From Cycas panzhihuaensis (Eukaryota > Cycadophyta): a DNA stretch of 64,000 nt. The stretch spans positions 46,011,741 through 46,075,740 of the forward strand of contig CM041465.1 of NCBI GenBank assembly GCA_023213395.1. The letters run 5' to 3'. Positions 57,980 through 64,000 of the stretch are shown one piece after another (position 1 is the first letter of the stretch; every line of letters starts with the position of its first letter). The notes beneath the pieces were generated by a model, which saw nothing but the letters and a program-made list of their open reading frames with translations, had not been told where the DNA came from and ran no database searches. The translations under genes were made by a program, and so were the position numbers.

Positions 57980-59290
57980 ATGGCTGCCATAAACATGCTA
58001 AATGCATGCACCATTCGGTTAATAGGACAAGATAATTATCAAGAATGGAAAAGACTCACTCAGAACTTGCTAATCATGAATGAATTTTGGAGTTATGTTT
58101 CTGGGAGATTACCTCGACCAGCACCTATTACCAATGGAAATGTTACTGTGCAACCTGATAATGCTTTGCTTGCTGCTTGGGAAGCCAAAGATGAAATTGC
58201 TTTGGCATTCCTTGACATGATTGTTGATGTGCATGTAGATCAGAATATTGCTGGTGCTAAAACTTCTAAGGAAGCTTGGGACACTTTGTCCTCATTGTAT
58301 GAAAGGCGAGATCAAGCTCGCATTTTAATGGTTAAGGCAAAATTGTATTCTGTTAAGTTTATCAAGCCCATGTCGGCTTTTCTTTCCTCCGTCAAGGAGG
58401 TATGTAATGAACTGAATACACTTGGAAGTCCAGCTACAAGGGATGAATTGATCACATCCATCACCAAAGCCTTACTGAAAGACTACAATGGCTTCATTTC
58501 GTCTACTACAAGAGATGGTTCTCTCAAAACTATGACATTCAACGAATTTGAAAGTCTGCTACTTCAAGAAGAACAAATCTACACTAAGGATAATGAGGAG
58601 GAACCATCTACATTAGGTGCATTCACAACCAATTCAAAGGCCAAACAGCAACCCAAACCTGGACTTTCAAAGCAGTTTGGGAACATGAACATTGGGTCTT
58701 CAAGGACCAATGTTGTATGTCATTATTGTGGCAAACCTGGCCACATAGCACCTGATTGTCGGAAAAAGCAAGCAGATCTATGCCAACAACAAGAAGAAGA
58801 ACGCCAAGAAGATAGCGTGACCCACGTCACTATACCAAAGAAAGGTTTCAAGAAGAACAACCCTCGACCAAATCGAGGTCCCTATCGAGGAGGTCAAAGA
58901 GGAAGGGGGGGTTTCAAAGGTGGCAATCAACGCCACTCTAATCAGTTTGCAAATGAAGACAAACTGTTTTGTGCATATCAGACATCCAAGGTTGATGAAA
59001 CTTGGATTATTGATTCTGGAGCTTCACAACACATGACTGGAAGTGAAGAGCTCCTCACCAACATCAAGGAAGGCAAAGGTCAATCAGTGACCTTTGGGAA
59101 TAATCAATCCATCAAAATTTCAGGAGTAGGCACAATAACTCCATTTTCTTCTTCATCAAATCCTTCCTCCACATTTCCTGATGGCAATGCCTATTTAATA
59201 CCTTCAATGGACAAAAATTTACTATCCGTCCAAGTTGGACAAGCAACAGATGAGTGTATTATTCAGAAACGGGAAATGTATAATCAGTGA
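57980..59290 (+). CDS. Element K: gag-protease ORF
   Basis: A 436-codon ORF from ATG 57980. Gag opens MAAINMLNACTIRLIGQDNY and has SKEAWDTLSSLYERRDQARI and VCNELNTLGSPATRDELI. An intact CCHC knuckle, CHYCGKPGHIAPDC, is near residue 250, followed by a basic Arg/Gly-rich stretch. The aspartic protease active site is WIIDSGASQHMTG near residue 345. The ORF then leaves frame near 59235-59290 and stops. Gag could still be translated, so it is the best-preserved retroelement protein in the window. Confidence 0.9.
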   Translation: MAAINMLNACTIRLIGQDNYQEWKRLTQNLLIMNEFWSYVSGRLPRPAPITNGNVTVQPDNALLAAWEAKDEIALAFLDMIVDVHVDQNIAGAKTSKEAWDTLSSLYERRDQARILMVKAKLYSVKFIKPMSAFLSSVKEVCNELNTLGSPATRDELITSITKALLKDYNGFISSTTRDGSLKTMTFNEFESLLLQEEQIYTKDNEEEPSTLGAFTTNSKAKQQPKPGLSKQFGNMNIGSSRTNVVCHYCGKPGHIAPDCRKKQADLCQQQEEERQEDSVTHVTIPKKGFKKNNPRPNRGPYRGGQRGRGGFKGGNQRHSNQFANEDKLFCAYQTSKVDETWIIDSGASQHMTGSEELLTNIKEGKGQSVTFGNNQSIKISGVGTITPFSSSSNPSSTFPDGNAYLIPSMDKNLLSVQVGQATDECIIQKREMYNQ

Positions 59291-60050
59291 CAAAGATGAC
59301 CAAGTAGTAGTTGTTGGCTATGAGGATCAAGGCCTCTACAAGTTGGATGTAAATAATATAACACTTGATTCTGCTTACTCTGGTTCCATTGTCACTCCTT
59401 ACTTGTCCAAGATGCAACTTTGGCATCAACGTCTAGGCCATTTGAGCTTAGACAATTTGAGGGAGATGATCAACAAGAACATGGTACATGGGCTTCCAAA
59501 GATCTATGGAACGAAATGTCTTTGCGAAGCGTGCATTATGGGAACTCAACATCGCTTGCCTTTCCCTAAAGGCAAAGCGTGGCGTGCATCACATCCTCCA
59601 CAGCTAGTACATTCGGATTTGTGTGGACCTATGTCCACATCATCTTTTGGAGGAGCTTTGGATTACATCTCCTTCATTGATGACTTTTCTCACAAAGTCT
59701 GGGTCTATTTCATCAAACACAAATCTGAAGCATTTTCCAAGTTCAAAGAATTCAAGCTTGAAGTGGAAAATGAGTCTGGCCATTCAATCAAAACGTTAAG
59801 GACAAACAATGGAGGTGAATTTACATCAAATGAATTCACCCAATACGGTAAGGATAACGGCATTCGGAGACAACTGACGACACCTCACACTCCTCAACAA
59901 AATGGAGTCTCCGAACGGATGAATAGAACTTTGGTCAATAAAGCCAAAGCTATGATGCATGCACAAGGACTCACTCGAGCCTCCTTGGGCGAAGCATTTC
60001 ACATACCGCCTATGTGGCCAATCACGGTCCTACTACAACCACCAACATGA
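59235..60050 (+). pseudogene. Element K: integrase, second catalytic Asp lost
   Basis: It continues the K polyprotein in a new frame. LWHQRLGHLSLDNLREMIN with CEACIMGTQHRLPFPKGKAW forms the zinc-binding region. The core has LVHSDLCGPM (first Asp), FIDDFSHKVWVYF and NGVSERMNR (Glu). The second catalytic position reads RTNNGGEF, with AAC at 59805-59807, where sister G keeps RSDNGGEF. The frame is lost again near 60000. Confidence 0.88.
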
Positions 60051-60059
60051 CACCGAGGA

Positions 60060-62127
60060 GGCATGGTGCGGCAAAAGCCTCTTGTCGACCATTTGAGGAC
60101 TTTTGGGTGCACCGCTTATATGCACATTCCCAATCAAAGGAAGAAATTAGACAAGCATAGTCTCGAAATGCATCTTTGTAGGTTATGCCATTCACAAAGA
60201 AAGCCTACAAGTTGTATGATCCTATAGGGAAGAAAATGCATCTCTCAAGAGATGTCATCTTTGCTGAAGAAGATCACAAGGAGGTGCAAACAACATCCAT
60301 ACAACCTCCCGTTGACAAAGGCAAGAAGATTGTTGAGGCCTTCCTTCGCTCTCAATCCCCTACACCATGTTCATCATCTGCACCAGCTGGACCGTCTACT
60401 TCAACTAAATTTGCTCCACTTGATCCAAGCACATCTTCTGCTGACCAACTACTTACACCAGAAGATCTTGAGGTTCAAGTAACTTCAATTCAAAAGTTAC
60501 CCAAATGGTACACACAAACAGTTCAGGACGGTCACATCATTGAAGGAAAACGTCCATCTAAATATTGACAACAAACCAATTATGCACTTATGGCCGAAGT
60601 GCTTTGTGTTGATGATCCTTCCACTTTTGAGGAGGCTTTTAAAAAGGAAAATTGGAAGGCTGCCATGGATGAAGAAATCCATTCTATTGAAAAGAATGGT
60701 ACTTGGAATTTGGTTGAATTGCCTAAACACAAATAGGCAATCAGTTGTAAATGGGTCTACAAGACCAAATTCCATTCTGATGGTTCACTTCAAAGGCAGA
60801 AGGCTCGCCTTGTAGCAAAAGGATTTAAACAAAAAGAAGGCATAGACTATGAAGAAACTTTTGCACCAGTAGCGAATATGAACACTATCAGACTCATTTT
60901 GGCCTTAGCTGCTCAATGCAAATGGCCTGCTTATCGATGGACGTGAAGAGCGCCTTTCTTAATGGCGATCTTGTGAGGAGGTATATTTGGAGCAACCTCC
61001 CGGTTACAAAATACAAGGCAAGGAGCATCTTGTATATCGCCTAAAAAAGGCGTTATATGGCTTGAAGGAAGCTCCAAGGGCATGGTACTCGAAGATCGAT
61101 GACTACTTCTTGAGACATGGGTTTCATCGATCTACTTGATCCTAATCAGATATAAAAATGAAAAGAACCATGTAATTTTTGTTGCCTTGTATGTAGATGA
61201 CTTAGTGATCACTGGTAGTGACACTAAGATGATTCATATTCTCCAAGATGACTTAAAGAGAAGTTTCGAGATGACTGATCTTGGACTTCTCCATTATTTT
61301 TTAGGCTTTGAGATATGGCAACAGCCAGGCTATATCTTCATCTCGCAAGTGAAATATTCTTGGGACATTTTGCGTACGGGATGCACGATCGCATATCGCC
61401 TACACCTATGGAGAATGGATCTAAGCTTACTCTCAATGAGGAAGCGCACTGAGATCCCACACTTTACCGTCAGTTGATTGGGAGTCTCATTTATCTCACC
61501 AACACTTAACCGGATATTTCATTTGCTGTTGGGATTTGGTCACATTACATGTCTCAACCCAATCAGATACACTGGAATGCAGCCAAACGCATACTTAAGT
61601 ACATCAAAGGCACATTGCAGCATGGCCTTGAGTATGCACATAATGAGAACTTCACTCTGGAAGGGTTCTCAGACTCTGATTGGGCAGGTTGCCAAGATAA
61701 CAGGAAATCAACCTCGGGATACTGTTTTTCCCTTGGTTCAGCAGTTGTTTCGTGGAGTTGCAAGAAGCAACCCAATGTTACCTTGTCCTCCACCGGGGCA
61801 GTACAAAGTAATCGGTAGCGACTTGTGAAGCTATCTCGCTCTGACAGTTCTTGGGAACTTGGACTTGAGCAGGGTCACCCCACCAGGATACATTGCGACA
61901 ATCAAAGTGTGCTCAAGTTAGCTAAGAATCCAGTATTTTATGCGCGGACAAAACACATTGAGGTTCACCATCACTTCATCGGAGAGCATGTGCAGAATGG
62001 TGAGATCAACCTCCAGTACAGATCAACAGAGGAGCAGACAGCAGACATCTTTACCAAGCCTCTTGGTAGAGAAAAGTTTGTAAAATTCAGAGATGGTCTT
62101 GGTGTCCGACTTAACATTGTAAAATGA
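60060..62127 (+). pseudogene. Element K: integrase C-terminus, RT and RNase H
   Basis: Pieces in several frames: 60185-60568 (KKAYKLYDPIGKKMHLSRDV and a Ser/Pro linker), RT N-terminus about 60570-60950 ([40 protein letters not shown]), and RT active site at 61136-61477 with VALYVDDLVITGSD intact. RNase H is at 61549-61818 (HWNAAKRILKYIKGTLQH, FSDSDWAGCQDNRKSTSGY) and 61825-62127 (CDNQSVLKLAKNP, TADIFTKPLGREKF). A TAG near 60736 and at least four frameshifts break the chain. Confidence 0.85.
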
Positions 62128-62692
62128 AGGGGGGTGTTAAACCTTATGTTTACATGTTAAGATAATGTACTTTTATTTTAATGTAATATGTGTACTTTTT
62201 ACTTTAGGGGTGACTTATCACTTAAGTGATAAAGTGCACATCCACATTCTTTCTAGTGACACAACGTTGTCACTAAAGGGTCAAATGGACCCTTATGCAT
62301 TTTTGCTCACATGAGAGCCCAAAAGGACACATGTCCTACATGCAAGGCATGTATCTTGGATGTTTGACACTTGTCAAACATCCAAGGCCTTAGGTCTCTC
62401 ATATCACTCTATATAATGAGACCTCTTCTCATTGTCCCATAAGAGAGTTGGAGCTGTATTGTTATGCTGTCAGTTTGCTAATCAAACAGTTCATTCTTTG
62501 GAGGTTGGACCAATTCCAACTCCACATATTGGGTATCATTTTCTCTTGCTTCTTCATTCATGTTTTGTCTCTTTGCTTTCTCTTTACGTTGAGATTATTA
62601 TACTTGTTTGTATTTCTGCAACTAGAACTAGAGTGATCCTAGTTTCTAGATCTTGGGATTGTTGAGGCCATCTAGCCTCTTTTCACAAGTTC

Positions 62693-63001
62693 CATATTCA
62701 ATCCTTGAATCTCACATTTGGTATCAGAGCTAGAAAGATTGATTAAAAGATTCCTCATCAACAACACGATTGTTTCTCGATTAATAGCATTTGTAGGAAT
62801 AGATTGAGACGATGTCGTTGGTGATGCAAACCTGGTACCTGATTGAGAATCCATAGAATATCTAGATTTTGCTGGCAATGTTGAAGGGGGAGGACTTAAC
62901 AATTGTTTGTCATCATAAAGAGGAGGATTTTCTCCTCACATATGGTTTTTTTTGGTAGAATGTAATGTTTTATCCTAGGAACATTAAAAAAGGGGGGACA
63001 A
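62693..63001 (+). mobile_element. Element L: end of LTR, PBS and short internal remnant
   Basis: 62693-62716 completes LTR L. The primer site is at 62719-62730. The internal sequence to 62985 has no coding motif and ends in a purine tract (AAAAAAGGGGGGACA, to 63000), next to a different LTR. Confidence 0.5.
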
Positions 63002-63145
63002 TGTTTTTAGACCCTCATTACATTTAATTCATATATTTAATGTAATAACCATGTAACGATTACAAAATATAAAGGAGGTTTCCCTCCATCAATAATCAAA
63101 TGAGATTCCATCCTTCTTCATTAATTGAGGGTCTGATTCATAACA
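63002..63145 (+). mobile_element. Element M: short copia LTR (144 bp)
   Basis: Runs from TGTTTTTAGACCC to GATTCATAACA. A primer site TGGTATCAGAGTAAG follows directly at 63146. A TATA-like AAAATATAAAGG lies near 63063. Confidence 0.7.
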
Positions 63146-63860
63146 TGGTATCAGAGTAAGAACTCTGATCGTTTGATGGAATTTGTCTGAGGACCTTTGG
63201 CGTGATTGAAATTATTGAAGTACAATTGTTCTCTTGAGAGATACAGAGCAATTCAAAACATCAAACAAAAGATCAGAGACCAAAAAAAGAAAAAGGACTG
63301 CATTTTCTCCTTCTGTACAGATGTGTACAAACCGAATTTTTCAAAGTTAGAATTGAATGAAATTTGGCCAGCAAGTAAATCTCGTCGAGGGCGTTAACTT
63401 TTCCAACTAGGTTGAAGTCATCTGGAGCAGATTTGAGGCAATTTTACCCCATTTACTAGTCTACATGGGTTTGGCCATATTTGAGCACTCATAACCATTT
63501 GAGTTGCCAGGTAAAATCAATCCTAAGCTTAGTGTTTGTGTATTATACAGACATGAAGACCAATTTCGAAGATTATTTTTCCAGATTTGAAGATTTCTAA
63601 GTGTTTTTCCTTAAAACCCTAGCCACCGGTTTTCTCCTTTCGGCCCTGTTTTCTCCGAAAAGAAAAATGGTCTCCAAAAACTAATTGTAGATCTAAACTC
63701 GGCTTCGATTTGAGATACTCTTTTCTTCAATCTGTACACCTTCATTTTCGCATTTAAAACTGCAACTGTCTGATGCAGGGACCTGAGTGCATCAATCCCT
63801 CTGATATTCACCTTTTTGACCTTGTCAGTCTTCTTGAATCTGCCCTCAACTAGTTTAATC
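63146..63860 (+). other. Element M: leader
   Basis: PBS and untranslated leader of element M. No ORF is supported. Confidence 0.6.
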
Positions 63861-64000
63861 ATGGCATTTGTGATTCCGGCTACTAATGACATAGAAAATT
63901 TGATTGGGAATAACTACCATGTATGGAGAATCAAAATGGAAGCCCTCTTACGTGTAAAAAATGCATGGGAACTGACCATAGGAGAAGAAAAACTGCCTGA
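63861..64000 (+). CDS. Element M: start of copia gag (cut by window end)
   Basis: From ATG 63861 the frame is open to the window end. It has the copia gag entry motif IENLIGNNYHVWRIKMEALL, then NAWELTIGEEKLP. At least 46 codons are visible. The element may be intact beyond the window. Confidence 0.8.
   Translation, partial: MAFVIPATNDIENLIGNNYHVWRIKMEALLRVKNAWELTIGEEKLP

Larger units (their letters stand above)
55470..62687 (+). mobile_element. Element K: complete Ty1/copia element, sister of G
   Basis: The LTRs are 554 bp (55470-56023) and 553 bp (62135-62687), TGTTAAACCT to CTTTTCACA, with roughly 13 differences by eye. AGTTC is duplicated at 55465-55469 and 62688-62692. The PBS TGGTATCAGAGC is at 56026-56037 and the polypurine tract AAAATGAAGGGGGG is about 62121-62134. 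Coding order is gag, protease, integrase, RT, RNase H. Frameshifts and stops are present in every later domain. Confidence 0.95.

Overview
The window looks like nuclear DNA of a seed plant with a large, repeat-rich genome, most likely a gymnosperm (inference). The reasons are deeply nested Ty3/gypsy and Ty1/copia LTR retrotransposons, plant-type retroelement proteins, and one spliced host gene whose missing ends imply very long introns. No bacterial, organellar, tRNA, rRNA or CRISPR signal was seen.

Left part (1-32.7 kb): stacked LTR elements, read by their LTRs, by primer sites matching initiator-Met tRNA (TGGTATCAGAGC) and by 5-bp target duplications. Element A (1-4356, +) is the 3' part of a gypsy element, with a decayed pol, an extra ORF after pol, and a noncoding zone packed with GTAC motifs. 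A sits in B (4357-7155, -), a tandem LTR-internal-LTR array of a non-autonomous gypsy-derived family. B sits in the 5' LTR of C (7156-15471, +), a decayed copia element. C is also split by D (7798-11824, -, TSD CGTAT), an LTR element carrying host gene fragments (alpha-L-fucosidase and a WD40-like protein). After fragment E (15472-16780) comes F (17648-31792, -, TSD CTTCA), a complete chromodomain gypsy. F's 3' LTR holds copia G (18081-24169, -, TSD TAAAC) and F's gag holds H (28036-30649, -, TSD TAGAG), a relative of B. An LTR remnant, I, lies at 32102-32665.

Middle (32.7-45.5 kb): microsatellites, then eight exons (36921-41020, +) of a BRUTUS/HRZ-type hemerythrin and CHY zinc-finger protein, a plant iron sensor and E3 ligase. 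The start of the first hemerythrin domain and the RING and zinc-ribbon end are not in the window.

Right part (45.5-64 kb): J (45563-53416, +, TSD CTCTT), a complete copia element with a 2.2-kb leader; K (55470-62687, +, TSD AGTTC), a copia sister of G, inserted in an LTR of an older element L; and the start of another copia element, M (LTR 63002-63145, gag from 63861).

No transposon here looks autonomous. Each has stops, frameshifts, deletions or catalytic-site changes, although several LTR pairs are still nearly identical. The most unusual features are the GTAC-rich palindromic array of A, an acidic gag-derived ORF kept in B, H and E, and the gene capture in D.
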